The translations under genes and the position numbers were made by a program. The notes beneath the pieces were generated by a model. It did not search any database. It saw only the letters and a program-made list of their open reading frames with translations, and was not told where the DNA came from. A stretch of DNA of 64,000 nucleotides, from assembly GCF_900102195.1 (NCBI RefSeq), contig NZ_FNBE01000018.1:98796-162795 (forward strand), read 5' to 3'. Positions 50,565-58,244 of the stretch are shown piece after piece. Each line of letters starts with the position of its first letter. The first letter of the stretch is position 1. Source of the DNA: Pseudonocardia oroxyli (lineage in GTDB: Bacteria > Actinomycetota > Actinomycetes > Mycobacteriales > Pseudonocardiaceae).

Positions 50565-52004
50565 GTGACCGACTGGCGTCGGCTCGACCCGCGCATGATC
50601 GTGGTCGCGCCGGTGCACGCGTTGATCCGGCTCGTCCCGCTCCTGCTGATCGTGCTGGTCACCGGCCGCTCGGGTGATCCGACACGGGTGTGGATCTCGC
50701 TTGGCATCGCGGGGCTCGTCGTGGTCGGCGGCCTGATCCGCTGGCGCACCACGAGGTACCGCATCACCCCGGAGCGGGTGGAGCTGCACAGCGGCTGGAT
50801 CCGACGGCAGCGCCGTTCCGTGCCGCGCGACCGCATCCGCACCGTCGACCTGACGGCGACGTTGCTGCACCGGGCCTTCCGGCTCAACGTCGTCGTGGTC
50901 CGGGCCGCCGAGCACGGCGGCGAGCACTCCGGCCTCAACCTGGACGCGGTCAGCGGCGCGGAGGCCGAGTTGCTGCGTCGCGAGCTCCTGCGCCACAGCG
51001 CCGCGCCGTCGGAGGACCCGGCCGAGCCGCAACCCGAACCCGGACCCACCGAGCTCGCCCGGCTCGACTGGCGCTGGCTGCGCTTCGCCCCGCTCACCTT
51101 CTCCTCGCTGGCCGGGTTCGGGGCCATCGCCGCGGCGGCCTTCAACCTGCTCCTCGAGCTGGGCGTGACGCCCCGCGAGCTCGGCGGCGCGGCGTTCCGG
51201 CTGCTCAACGGCACCGGCTGGACCCTGCTGGTGGTGTCCGCGCTCCTGCTCGCGGTCATCGGCTCGAGCGCGCTCTTCGTGGCGCGCTGGTGGGGCTACC
51301 GACTGACCCGCGAGCCGGACGGCACGCTGCGCGTCCGGCGGGGGCTGTTCACGTCCCGGTCGCTGTCGGTCGCCGAGGACCGGATCCGCGGGGTCGGGGT
51401 GCACGAGCCGCTCCTGCTGCGGGCGGGTCGCGGGGCGCAGACCAGGGCGCTGGCCGCGGGTCTGGGCCGCGAGCGGCAGGGCGGGGTGCTGCAGCCGCCC
51501 GTGCCGCGGGCCGAGGCGCACCGGGTCGCGGGCGTCGCGCTGCAGGCTCCCGATCCCACCCGCACCGCACTGACGGCGCATCCGCACGCGGCACTGCGCC
51601 GCCGGTTCACCCGCGCGCTCGGGCCCGCGGCGGGTGTCGTGGCGGCCGCGATCCTGCTCGGCGTCCTGGACCCGACGCGGGCGTGGATCTGGCCGTGGAC
51701 CCCGGTCCTGCTCCCGCTCGCCGCCCTGCTGGCCCTGGACCGCTACCGCGCACTCGGGCACACGCTCACCGAGCACCATCTGGTGAGCAGGCTCGGCGGG
51801 TTCTCCCGCCGCACCACGGCGTTGCAGCGCAACGGGATCATCGGCTGGCGGGTCCGGCAGAGCCTGTTCCAGCGGCGGGCGGGCGTGGTGACCCTGGAGG
51901 CGGTGACGGCGGCGGGCGAGGGAGGCTACGAGATCCTCGACATCGCGCCCGCCACCGCCGCCGGGCTCATCGACGCCGTCGGGTCCCGAACAGGCTCCGG
52001 CTGA
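50565..52004 (+). CDS. Large PH-domain membrane protein (YdbT type)
   Basis: The protein has 479 residues: pairs of helices alternate with three bPH2 domains (TRYRITPERVELHSGWIRRQRRSVPRDRIRTVDLTATLLHR, GYRLTREPDGTLRVRRGLFTSRSLSVAEDRIRGV, and LTEHHLVSRLGGFSRRTTALQRNGIIGWRVRQS). GTG 50565 follows GAAGG and the stop of the small partner by 8 bases; ATG 50547 overlaps it by 11 bases but lacks a ribosome binding site. Its last 38 bases overlap the convergent DUF853 gene. Confidence 0.85.
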   Translation: MTDWRRLDPRMIVVAPVHALIRLVPLLLIVLVTGRSGDPTRVWISLGIAGLVVVGGLIRWRTTRYRITPERVELHSGWIRRQRRSVPRDRIRTVDLTATLLHRAFRLNVVVVRAAEHGGEHSGLNLDAVSGAEAELLRRELLRHSAAPSEDPAEPQPEPGPTELARLDWRWLRFAPLTFSSLAGFGAIAAAAFNLLLELGVTPRELGGAAFRLLNGTGWTLLVVSALLLAVIGSSALFVARWWGYRLTREPDGTLRVRRGLFTSRSLSVAEDRIRGVGVHEPLLLRAGRGAQTRALAAGLGRERQGGVLQPPVPRAEAHRVAGVALQAPDPTRTALTAHPHAALRRRFTRALGPAAGVVAAAILLGVLDPTRAWIWPWTPVLLPLAALLALDRYRALGHTLTEHHLVSRLGGFSRRTTALQRNGIIGWRVRQSLFQRRAGVVTLEAVTAAGEGGYEILDIAPATAAGLIDAVGSRTGSG

Positions 52005-53532
52005 TCTCCCGGCCCAGTCCGGCCGCCATCGACCGCATGAACTGCTTGGCCGCGGGCGAGCCGAGGATGTTCTCGATCAGCCCGGGCTCCTCCTTCTCCC
52101 GCCGCGGGGGCGGCGGCGCGTCCTGCGCGACCGGCGGCGGGGCCTGCTCGGCCTCCTGCTGCGCCTGCTGCTGGGCCATGCGCGCGGTCAGCATCTCGTA
52201 GGCCGACTCCCCGTCGACCGTGGTCCCGTACTTGGCGTACAGGGGCGAGGCCTTGGCCGCGTCCGTGATCGCCGGGCCGCCGATCGCGGCCATCAACGAC
52301 CGCGGCGCCCGCATCCGGGCCCACGCGACGGGTGTGGGCGCGCCCCGCTCCGACAGGACGGTGACGATCGCCTCGCCGGTCCCCAGCGACGTGAGGGCCT
52401 CCTCGAGGTCGTACACCTTGGACGTCGGGTAGGTCTTGACCGTCTTGGTGAGCGCCTTCTGGTCCTCGGGGGTGAAGGCGCGCAACGCGTGCTGCACCCG
52501 CGCGCCCAGCTGCGACAGCACCGCGTTCGGGACGTCCGTCGGCAGCTGCGTGCAGAAGAACACCCCGATCCCCTTGGAGCGGATGAGCTTCACGGTCTGC
52601 TCGATGCGCTCGAGGAAGGCCTTCGAGGCGTCGTTGAACAGCAGGTGGGCCTCGTCGAAGAAGAAGACGAGCTTCGGCTTGTCGAGGTCGCCCGCCTCGG
52701 GCATCTCCTCGTAGAGCTCCGCGAGCAGCCACATCAGGAAGGTGGAGAACAGCTTCGGATTGGCCGCCTGCTCGGCCAGCTCGACGAGCGTGACCACGCC
52801 CTTGCCGTCGACCTGGCGGATCAGGTCGGCGGGCTCGAACTCCGGCTCGCCGAAGAACTCCGTGCCGCCCTGGGCCTCCAGGTTGACCAGGGCCCGCAGG
52901 ATGACGCCCGCGGTGGCCGCCGAGACCCCGCCGATGCCCTTCAGGTCCGCCTTGCCCTCGTCGGACGTCAGGTGCTGGATGACCGCCCGCAGGTCCTTCG
53001 TGTCCAGCAGCGGGAGCCCGCGCTGGTCCGCGAAGTGGAAGATCAGCCCGAGCGTGGACTCCTGGGTGTCGTTGAGGTCCAACACCTTCGACAACAGGAT
53101 GGGCCCGAACTGGGTGATCGTGGCGCGGATCGGGATCGCGCTCGAGCCGCCGCCCAGGCTCAGGAACTCGACGGGGAAGCCCGTCGCCACCCAGTCGTCC
53201 CCGGTGTCCGCGGCCCGGGACTGGATCTTCGGGCCGTCCTCGCCGGGCTTCGAGAGCCCGGACAGGTCCCCCTTGACGTCCGCGAGCAGCACGGGGACGC
53301 CGGCGTTCGACAGCTGCTCGGCCAACCCCTGCAACGTCTTGGTCTTGCCGGTACCCGTGGCCCCGGCCACGAGGCCGTGCCGGTTCAGCGTCGCGAGCGG
53401 GATCCGGACCTTGGCGGTGGGATCGACCTTGCCGTCGACGAGGACGGTGCCGAGCTCCAGCGCCTCGCCCTCGGTCGCGTAGCCGGCGGCGATCTGCTGG
53501 GCGGCGCTGTTCACGGTGGTGTCTTCAGCCAC
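51967..53532 (-). CDS. HerA/FtsK-like DUF853 ATPase
   Basis: The protein has 521 residues. Walker A GLVAGATGTGKTKTL lies near residues 53-67 and Walker B LVFFFDEAHLLF near 290, with a C-terminal arginine-finger region (QLGARVQHALRAFTPEDQKAL) as in the YjgR/DUF853 family of HerA-type hexameric ATPases. The substrate (DNA or protein) is not established. A Gln/Ala/Pro-rich linker (about 445-485) precedes a conserved basic C-terminal helix. It overlaps the PH-domain gene at the 3' end by 38 bases and is divergent from orn. Confidence 0.9.
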   Translation of the reverse strand: MAEDTTVNSAAQQIAAGYATEGEALELGTVLVDGKVDPTAKVRIPLATLNRHGLVAGATGTGKTKTLQGLAEQLSNAGVPVLLADVKGDLSGLSKPGEDGPKIQSRAADTGDDWVATGFPVEFLSLGGGSSAIPIRATITQFGPILLSKVLDLNDTQESTLGLIFHFADQRGLPLLDTKDLRAVIQHLTSDEGKADLKGIGGVSAATAGVILRALVNLEAQGGTEFFGEPEFEPADLIRQVDGKGVVTLVELAEQAANPKLFSTFLMWLLAELYEEMPEAGDLDKPKLVFFFDEAHLLFNDASKAFLERIEQTVKLIRSKGIGVFFCTQLPTDVPNAVLSQLGARVQHALRAFTPEDQKALTKTVKTYPTSKVYDLEEALTSLGTGEAIVTVLSERGAPTPVAWARMRAPRSLMAAIGGPAITDAAKASPLYAKYGTTVDGESAYEMLTARMAQQQAQQEAEQAPPPVAQDAPPPPRREKEEPGLIENILGSPAAKQFMRSMAAGLGREISRSLFGTRRRR

Positions 53533-53570
53533 ACGGCGGAGCCTAGACCAGGAGGCTTACGCTGCGAGCC

Positions 53571-54173
53571 ATGAACGACCGGTTGGTGTGGATCGACTGC
53601 GAGATGACAGGTCTCGATCTCCAGCGGGACGCCCTCGTCGAGATCGCGGTCCTCGTCACGGACGGCGACCTCAACGTGCTGGGTGACGGCGTCGACGTCG
53701 TCATCCACGCCGACGAGGCGGCGCTCGCCGCGATGCCCCCCGTCGTGGAGGAGATGCACCGCAAGTCCGGGCTCACCGAGGAGATCCGGGCGTCGCGGGT
53801 GACGGTGCGGGAGGCCGAGGCCCTCGTGCTGGAGTACGTGCGCGCGCACGTGCCGGAGGCGGGGACCGCGCCGCTCGCGGGCAACTCCATCGCGACCGAC
53901 CGCGGGTTCATCGCCCGGGACATGCCCGAGCTCGACGCCCACCTGCACTACCGCATGATCGACGTCAGCTCCGTCAAGGAGCTCGCCCGCCGCTGGTTCC
54001 CCCGGGTCTTCTACGCCAAGCCCGAGAAGGGCCTCGCGCACCGCGCCCTCGCGGACATCGTCGAGTCCATCCGGGAGCTCGAGTACTACCGCCGCACCCT
54101 GTTCGTCCAGCCCCCCGGCCCCACGTCCGAGGAGGCCAGAGCGGCCGCCACCGCGGTGGCACCCCCGGCGTAG
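53571..54173 (+). CDS. orn: Oligoribonuclease
   Basis: The protein has 200 residues of the DEDDh exonuclease family: WIDCEMTGLD (D9, E11), AGNSIATDRGFIARDMP, the YRMIDVSSVKELARRW segment and GLAHRALADIVESI (His and last Asp). It degrades 2-5-nt RNA fragments and pGpG to mononucleotides. It is 61 bases upstream of tRNA-His, the same arrangement as in mycobacteria. The C-terminus has a short Ala/Pro-rich extension. Confidence 0.95.
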   Translation: MNDRLVWIDCEMTGLDLQRDALVEIAVLVTDGDLNVLGDGVDVVIHADEAALAAMPPVVEEMHRKSGLTEEIRASRVTVREAEALVLEYVRAHVPEAGTAPLAGNSIATDRGFIARDMPELDAHLHYRMIDVSSVKELARRWFPRVFYAKPEKGLAHRALADIVESIRELEYYRRTLFVQPPGPTSEEARAAATAVAPPA

Positions 54174-54234
54174 AGCCGACCCGGGGCATCACGTACTCTC
54201 TACGAGGCCGCCGGGGAAACCCGGCGAACCGATG

Positions 54235-54307
54235 GTGGGTGTAGCTCAGCTGGTAGAGCACCTGGTTGTGGTCCAGGGGGCCGCGGGTTCAAGTCCCGTC
54301 ACTCACC
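54235..54307 (+). tRNA. tRNA-His (GTG)
   Basis: Cloverleaf with a 7-bp acceptor stem (one G-U pair), D-loop AGCTCAGCTGGTAGAGC, anticodon stem CCTGG/CCAGG around loop TTGTGGT with anticodon GTG, and T-arm GGGTTCAAGTCCC. The base before (G54234) can be the extra G-1 paired with C73, a tRNA-His identity mark. A GGGGTCCGCGGACCCC palindrome follows at about 54309-54324. Confidence 0.95.
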
Positions 54308-54403
54308 CGGGGTCCGCGGACCCCCCTCGCACGACCCCGCGGGAGCGCTGGTACAGTGGATCCCGGTGTCGCGCAAGGGACACCGCACAACAATTCAACA
54401 CAT

Positions 54404-54476
<73 letters not shown>

Positions 54477-54477
<1 letters not shown>

Positions 54478-54806
54478 GCAAAGTCCCAGGTCACCGACTC
54501 TACCAGTGACCTGGGACTTCTTGTATCAAGATCGAGTGACCGCTTTGGTCGACGCTTATCCGTCCTGATCACCCGTCATCGACCAAGCTCCGTCACGGCG
54601 AGCCGCTCCACCGAGAACCACCCGTCTGGACCAGCGGGTCACGGGACGGAAGCAGGGCAGTGAGCGGTCGCGGCAGAGCACACAGCCTCAACACTCGACC
54701 GCCACTACGAGTCACTTGCTCTGTCGTGATCCACGAACACCGGCCTCACCTGCCACGCCATGCGAACCGAGGCGGAGATGTCGGACCTCGGCGATACCAT
54801 GGCCCC
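54477..54806. other. Region between tRNA-Lys and the antitoxin gene
   Basis: About 330 bases with no gene beyond the tRNA-Lys terminator hairpin at 54481-54519. The part to about 54575 has a divergent copy at 62464-62560. TACCAT at 54796-54801 just before ATG 54807 could be a -10 for the antitoxin gene; otherwise nothing is recognised. Confidence 0.4.
54481..54519 (+). terminator. tRNA-Lys terminator
   Basis: A perfect 14-bp stem, AAGTCCCAGGTCAC with GTGACCTGGGACTT, encloses an 11-base loop 4 bases after the tRNA. A short CTTGT run follows. The right-hand copy at 62468-62505 has the same stem with a paired base change. Confidence 0.8.
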
Positions 54807-55163
54807 ATGACCGCCCAGCCCGTCCACCGTGCCGACGCGGTCCCCCCTGCCCCCGCGTCCGCGCCAGCCGAGATCCGCCGCCACCTCCTCCCCGAGGAGG
54901 CCGGGCAGTTCGACAGCGAGTGGCGCGCCGCCATGGCCCGCTCCGCCGAGGCCCTCGATCTGACCGAGGTCTACCGCATCCTCGACCGCTGGCGCGACAT
55001 CGCCGCCATGACCCAAGCCGACCCCGAAGCCCACCGCCACATGCTCCACCGCGCCCAGCGCATCCTCGCCGGACACGACCACGGCACCATCACCGCCGCG
55101 CAGCTCCGCGCGAAGATCGCCCGACGCCTCGACACGACCACCGAGGACGACACCCACGGCTGA
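54807..55163 (+). CDS. Antitoxin-like protein paired with a RelE-like toxin
   Basis: The protein has 118 residues, with an Ala/Pro-rich start then a helical region (LLPEEAGQFDSEWRAAMARSAEALDLTEVYRILDRWRDIA and RAQRILAGHDHGTITAAQLRAKIARRL). Small proteins of this kind precede RelE/ParE-like toxins in many actinobacteria. The next gene begins at the stop (TGATG), the usual antitoxin-then-toxin order. DNA binding is not evident. Start ATG 54807 has no strong ribosome binding site. Confidence 0.65.
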   Translation: MTAQPVHRADAVPPAPASAPAEIRRHLLPEEAGQFDSEWRAAMARSAEALDLTEVYRILDRWRDIAAMTQADPEAHRHMLHRAQRILAGHDHGTITAAQLRAKIARRLDTTTEDDTHG

Positions 55164-55441
55164 TGTACGACATCACCACCGACGGCGAGGTCGAAGCCCA
55201 GATCGACGCCCTGCCCGCCGAGCTCCTCCCCTATCTCGCCCAGCTCTTCGATGTACTAGAACTCGTCCCGTGGAACAGCGACCCGTACAACGAGGCCTTG
55301 CCCGGCGGGATCATGCGCAAGCTCCTCTTCGGCCCCACCGGCCGCACCGCAGAGGCGATCTTCCTCATCGTCGAGGACCAACAGCGCGTCGACATACTCC
55401 GCATCACCTGGATTCACGGGACTGTCAACTTTCCGGTGTAA
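55163..55441 (+). CDS. RelE/ParE-like toxin, C-terminus overrun by an IS end
   Basis: The protein has 92 residues. MYDITTDGEVEAQIDALPAELLPYLAQLFDVLELVPW and GIMRKLLFGPTGRTAEAIFLIVEDQQRVDILRITWI match RelE/ParE-like toxins that cleave mRNA or block gyrase. The last seven or eight codons are not native: they read through the terminal repeat of the IS256-type element (GGGACTGT at 55418), which supplies the TAA stop. Family members usually end within a few residues of this point, so activity may survive or be reduced. Confidence 0.65.
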   Translation: MYDITTDGEVEAQIDALPAELLPYLAQLFDVLELVPWNSDPYNEALPGGIMRKLLFGPTGRTAEAIFLIVEDQQRVDILRITWIHGTVNFPV

Positions 55442-56599
55442 CTGGGGTTGGTTGAGGGCTATCGGCGTCCGGCGGACAGGCGTCCGTCGAAGGTGATGTC
55501 GAAGGCGTTCAGGGCTGGTTTCCAGCGGATGGACCAGCGGCGTTGTCCGGCGCCGGTGGGGTCGAGGCTCATGATCGCCATGTAGACGCACTTGAGCGCG
55601 GCGGCCTCGTTCGGGAAGTGCCCGCGCGCCTTGACCGCGCGGCGGATCCGAGCGTTCACGGACTCGATGGCGTTGGTGGTGCAGACGATCTTGCGGATCT
55701 CGACGTCGAAGTACAGGAACGGCACGAACTCCGCCCACGCGTTCTCCCACAACCGCACGATGGCCGGGTAGCGCTCGGTGGCCGCGGAACTCCAGGAACC
55801 GTTCCATCGCCGCCGCCTCGGTCGGAGCGGTGTAGACCGGCTTGAGGGCCTTCGCGACGGCCTCGTAGTGCTGGCGCCCGGCGTAGCGGAAGCTGTTGCG
55901 CAGCAGGTGCACCACGCAGGTCTGGGTGATCGTCTGCGGCCAGACCTGCCCGATCGCCTCCGGCAGCCCCGTCGCAGACGACCATGAGCACGTCACCGAC
56001 GCCGCGGTTGCGGATCTCGGTCAGCACGTGCAGCCAGTACTTCGCACCCTCCCCACCGGCGGCGGGGTCACCGGCCCACAGGCCCAGGATGTCGCGCTGC
56101 CCGTCGACGGTGACGGCGAGCGCGACGGCACGAGCTCGTCCACCCCGGGCATGCGGCGCTGCCGCTTGGCCACGATCTTCGGGGTGAACGGGCCATCGCG
56201 GTCGCGGGGGACCTCGATCTGCACCGGGCCGGCCTCGGTGAGCACAGTCTTGGCGCGGTGTCCGTTGCGGGAGTTCCCGCCGTCACACCCGGCCGGGTCG
56301 TGCGCGTCGTTGCCGAGGTGGTCGGTGATCTCGCCCTCCAACGCCGACTCCAGCACCCGCTTGGTCAGCGCAGCCAGTAGCCCACCCTCACCGGTCAGGG
56401 CGAGCCCGCTGGCGCGGGCTCGCCCGGCCAGCTGGGCGATCAACTGCTCGTCGAGGGCATCCAGCCCGCCCAACACAGCAGACGTCGGCGCAGCCTCGCC
56501 GCCGTCCAGCGCGTCGAGGTCCACACGCTCACCAGCAGCGAGCTCGGTCATCGGGTCCACACTCCATGATCGGAGTTACACCGATGTTCTTACAGTCCC
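55418..56599 (-). mobile_element. Decayed IS256-family insertion sequence
   Basis: Terminal inverted repeats of about 26 bases, 19 matching, lie at 55418-55443 and 56574-56599; both begin GGGACTGT and end CGGTGTAACT. Between them is a broken Mutator-type transposase. The length, about 1.2 kb, is shorter than an intact member (about 1.3-1.4 kb), in line with an internal deletion. I found no clear 8-9-base target duplication, so flanking sequence may have been rearranged since insertion. Confidence 0.8.
55459..56560 (-). pseudogene. IS256-family (Mutator) transposase, several frameshifts and a deletion
   Basis: The N-terminal frame (from 56560) reads GLLAALTKRVLESALEGEITDHLGNDAHD and VPRDRDGPFTPKIVAKRQRRMPGVDELV. 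About a hundred codons that should carry the first catalytic Asp are missing. Another frame continues LAVTVDGQRDILGLWAGD and WLHVLTEIRNRGVGDVLMVVCDG. A third gives GLPEAIGQVWPQTITQTCVVHLLRNSFRYAGRQHYEAVAKALKPVYTAPTEAAAMERFLEF. A fourth ends RLWENAWAEFVPFLYFDVEIRKIVCTTNAIESVNARIRRAV to 55459. At least three frame changes and a deletion leave no functional enzyme. Confidence 0.85.
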
Positions 56600-56690
56600 C
56601 GCAGCTGGCAGCGGCAAGGTTCATGTGCGGGTCGTGCCGCTGAGGGCTCCGGGGCCCGAGCCCAGCGCTCGCTGACCGATGGCGACGCGC

Positions 56691-57668
56691 TCAGCTCACC
56701 GTGGTCCGGCCCGCCTCCACGGCGGCGAGGACGTCCTCGACGGCCTTGATCACGATGGGGGCGTTCTCGATCATGATGTTGTGGGCCGAGTTCGTGTTCG
56801 TGATGTGCTGCGAGCCCGGGTACTCGGCGGCCAGCTTGGCCTGGGCGGCGGCGTTGGTGCGGTCGATGACCTGGCCGAAGTCGCGGGGCACCCACGGCGG
56901 CAGGAAGCCCTCGTCGAGGTACTGGGGCACGAGCTGGTCGAACTTCACGCTGGCCTGCAATACGACGACCGGCTTCGGCGACGGTGGCACCTCGACCTCC
57001 GCGGCCTCGACCTGGTCAAGGCTGTGGTCGAAGTCGTACTGCTCCATGTCCGGATAGGCGGCGAGCTGCTCGGGGGTGCGGTTGTTGGCGGGCACCCAGA
57101 TCGCCCATTCCTCAGGGGTCATCGAGGCGCGCAGCTCGGGGGACAGCACGTCGATGAAGACGATGCCCTTCACGTCGTCGGGGTGCTCGGTGGCGAACAC
57201 CCGTGCGATGTTGCCTGCGAAGGAATGGGCGGCGATGACGTAAGGGCCCTCCATGCCGAGGGCGCGGATCACGGAGTCCCAGTCGCGGGCGCCGTCCTTC
57301 GGATCGGTGGGCTGGGCGACCGGCGTGCTCCTGCTGGGTGCACCGTCCAGGTACTGGACGCCGGGCCGGTCGAGGGCGCAGGTCCGGGTCTGCGCGCCGA
57401 TGGTGTCGTAGACGTTCGGGCCCTCCTGCTCGGGTGCGTGCCAGAGATCGGACGCGGTGCCACCGCCGGACATCAGCAACACGGTCGGCGCTCCGTCGGT
57501 GGCCTCGCCGTGGCACTCGACGTAGATCGTGCGACCGCCACCGATGTCGACGTTCTCGGCGACGGTGGCGCTGCTCGCCGCGCGGGCGGGTGTCGAGCAC
57601 GCCGTGCCGAGCACGGCGAGGCCGAGGACGGCTCCGAGCAACGCCAGCGGGAGTCGGGCGGGTCTCAT
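56691..57668 (-). CDS. Alpha/beta-hydrolase lipoprotein
   Basis: The protein has 325 residues. A signal stretch with lipobox LGTAC (lipidated C24) marks an exported lipoprotein. The alpha/beta-hydrolase core shows an oxyanion-type LLMSGGGTASD, the nucleophile elbow AAHSFAGN, a VFIDVLSPELR strand, and a C-terminal TNSAHNI likely bearing the catalytic histidine. Substrate unknown. ATG 57668 overlaps the stop of the VOC gene by ATGA, so they form one operon on the island. Confidence 0.85.
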   Translation of the reverse strand: MRPARLPLALLGAVLGLAVLGTACSTPARAASSATVAENVDIGGGRTIYVECHGEATDGAPTVLLMSGGGTASDLWHAPEQEGPNVYDTIGAQTRTCALDRPGVQYLDGAPSRSTPVAQPTDPKDGARDWDSVIRALGMEGPYVIAAHSFAGNIARVFATEHPDDVKGIVFIDVLSPELRASMTPEEWAIWVPANNRTPEQLAAYPDMEQYDFDHSLDQVEAAEVEVPPSPKPVVVLQASVKFDQLVPQYLDEGFLPPWVPRDFGQVIDRTNAAAQAKLAAEYPGSQHITNTNSAHNIMIENAPIVIKAVEDVLAAVEAGRTTVS

Positions 57669-58198
57669 GGTCGGTTCCTCTCGAAGGTGGCGGAGTGGTC
57701 GCCGAGCGCGCGTCGGGTCCGCTCGTACCAGGCGGGGTCGACGATCTCGTCCTGGTCGCGCACCGACGACGGGTCGTAGGCGGGGTCGAGGCAGTTGACC
57801 TCGCCCTCGAACCCCTCCGGATCGTGGAAGCGCAGCGAGAGCATCGGGCCCAGGCGCCGGATGTCGCCGCTCGATGCGCCTGCGGCGACCAGTCGGTCGC
57901 GCAGCGCGACCAGGGCGGCCTCGTCGGCGACGCGGAACCCGAAGTGGTCGAGGCGGCCCCGCTCGAACATCGGGGCCCCGGAGGTGTCCGGGGCGTAGCC
58001 GGGCACCTCGAAGACCTGCAGCATGGCGTCGCCTGCGTGGACCACCGCCTGCCGGGCCTGGTCTCGGCCTACGCCCACCACCAGGGTGGTCTCACAACCG
58101 AGGATGTCCTCGTAAAACGAGCGGAACAGGTCGAGGTCGGCCGTCACCACGGCGATGTGGCTCATCCCCGTCGGACCACTCTCTGCACCCGTCCCCAT
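57665..58198 (-). CDS. VOC-superfamily (glyoxalase/dioxygenase-like) protein
   Basis: The protein has 177 residues. SHIAVVTADLDLFRSFYEDILG is the first VOC half-repeat with a metal His; DHFGFRVADEAALVALRDRLVAAGA begins the second, and FHDPEGFEGEVNC has the glutamate. Metal ligands for a lyase or dioxygenase are therefore present. ATG 58198 is used; ATG 58165 (11 codons in) starts right at the fold and is an equal alternative. It is 46 bases downstream of the large regulator gene and coupled to the hydrolase. Confidence 0.8.
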   Translation of the reverse strand: MGTGAESGPTGMSHIAVVTADLDLFRSFYEDILGCETTLVVGVGRDQARQAVVHAGDAMLQVFEVPGYAPDTSGAPMFERGRLDHFGFRVADEAALVALRDRLVAAGASSGDIRRLGPMLSLRFHDPEGFEGEVNCLDPAYDPSSVRDQDEIVDPAWYERTRRALGDHSATFERNRP

Positions 58199-58244
58199 AT
58201 GGCGGAGGCGTTCACCCCCGTGGAACGAATCGTTCCGCGAGCGC

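Noticed and set aside
55409..56608. Target-site duplication around the IS256-type element
   Set aside because: The bases flanking the two inverted repeats do not match over 8-9 positions, so none can be claimed.
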